64,000 nt of DNA, taken from Cyanobacteria bacterium SZAS-4 (lineage in GTDB: Bacteria; Cyanobacteriota; Vampirovibrionia; Obscuribacterales; Obscuribacteraceae). This document shows, piece by piece, positions 63,626 to 64,000 of this stretch (position 1 is the first letter of the stretch; every line of letters starts with the position of its first letter). The stretch spans positions 86,420 to 150,419 of the forward strand of contig JAFEAT010000012.1 in the NCBI GenBank assembly GCA_018266255.1. The letters are read 5' to 3'. A model generated the notes under the pieces. That model ran no database searches, had not been told where the DNA came from, and saw only the letters and a list, made by a program, of their open reading frames with translations. The position numbers and the translations under genes were made by a program.

Positions 63626-64000
63626 ATGAATAAGCCCCAATTGTGCTTGTCCTTGAGCGTATCGCTAACGCTGATGCAGGCAAACTTACTAGCGGCACAC
63701 TCCGCACCTGATGCCAGCATTTGGCAGAAGATGTCCGGAGTCAATGCACAACAAGCGAATGGCGTGAAACTCAAGAAGTCAACTAGTCCAGTGAGACCAG
63801 CTCACTCTACTTCTGCGACTCCAGCCGGACACGCGATGCTCTTCTTAGGCGCTAAAGCCAAGGGTGGAGCGACGATCGGGGCAGCACCAGCGGCAGCTCT
63901 GACTATCCATCCTGCCATGGCAAACCTCTTGCCGGAGCCAGCAGCTTCCGCACCAGTGGCAGTGACTGAAACCGAGGCAACTGCACCAGTGGCAGTGGCT
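63626..64000 (+). CDS. Secreted Ala/Pro-rich protein, cut by window end
   Basis: 125 codons visible from the ATG at 63626, which follows GGGAGAG; the frame stays open at the edge. Signal peptide ~1-26 (LCLSLSVSLTLMQANLLAAHSA). The mature part is Ala/Pro/Thr-rich and begins to repeat near the end (SAPVAVTETEATAPVAVA), suggesting a low-complexity envelope protein. Family unknown. Confidence 0.75.
   Translation, partial: MNKPQLCLSLSVSLTLMQANLLAAHSAPDASIWQKMSGVNAQQANGVKLKKSTSPVRPAHSTSATPAGHAMLFLGAKAKGGATIGAAPAAALTIHPAMANLLPEPAASAPVAVTETEATAPVAVA

Overview
The window looks like chromosome of a non-photosynthetic relative of the Cyanobacteria (Melainabacteria/Vampirovibrionia, perhaps Obscuribacterales). 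This is inference. It rests on an OmpR-family regulator very close to cyanobacterial RpaB (62325-63053), several eukaryote-like Ser/Thr kinases joined to TPR or membrane parts, many secreted proteins of unknown family, and no photosynthesis gene. Base composition is near balanced. I see no prophage, transposase, CRISPR array or rRNA operon; the only tRNA is tRNA-Ser(GCU).

Layout. 1-5.9 kb: end of a leucine-rich-repeat protein, speD (AdoMet decarboxylase) with a clear terminator, and dnaE. 6-10.1 kb: a secretory block with a subtilase carrying 45 consecutive prolines, TadE/TadG-like single-pass proteins in divergent orientation, a secreted protein, and a small free-standing copy of the subtilase propeptide domain. 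10.1-17.1 kb: a methyltransferase-like membrane protein, ruvA, and a kinase / TPR membrane protein / kinase operon. 17.2-22.4 kb: a response regulator with a degenerate GGDEF domain, then a permease / HyuA-like / DUF309 operon. 22.5-29 kb: a TPR lipoprotein, TerC, a DUF2945 protein, a secreted lipase-like hydrolase and an acyl-CoA synthetase. 29-32.7 kb: a structured 520-base leader region, then a large protein with YD/RHS-like repeats and an HExxH zincin domain. 32.7-42.4 kb: housekeeping genes (ftsY, nusB, rsmD, pgpH-like, ruvB, cdsA) with a multi-copy MshEN protein and a YibE/F protein. 42.4-50.3 kb: tRNA-Ser, an M50-like peptidase, a DMT transporter, bifunctional ftcD, a glutamate-type dehydrogenase, and a PknB-type kinase with a secreted partner. 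50.3-59.3 kb: an eIF-2B-like isomerase, an alpha/beta-hydrolase-thioredoxin fusion, phosphoketolase, a radical SAM protein and enolase. 59.5-64 kb: a secreted protein, ahcY under an SAH riboswitch, the RpaB-like regulator, and a secreted protein cut by the window edge.

How the genes fit together. Central metabolism is fermentative or mixed: phosphoketolase makes acetyl-phosphate, enolase serves glycolysis, the synthetase handles acetate or another short acid, and FTCD plus the dehydrogenase would carry formimino-glutamate to 2-oxoglutarate. SpeD uses AdoMet for polyamines, while ahcY clears S-adenosylhomocysteine and appears to be switched on by it. Second-messenger and phospho-signalling genes are dense. 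The best candidates for undescribed biology are the kinase-TPR-kinase operon, the YD-repeat/zincin protein with its structured leader, the subtilase with its stand-alone propeptide homologue, and the hydrolase-thioredoxin fusion that has lost its nucleophilic serine.
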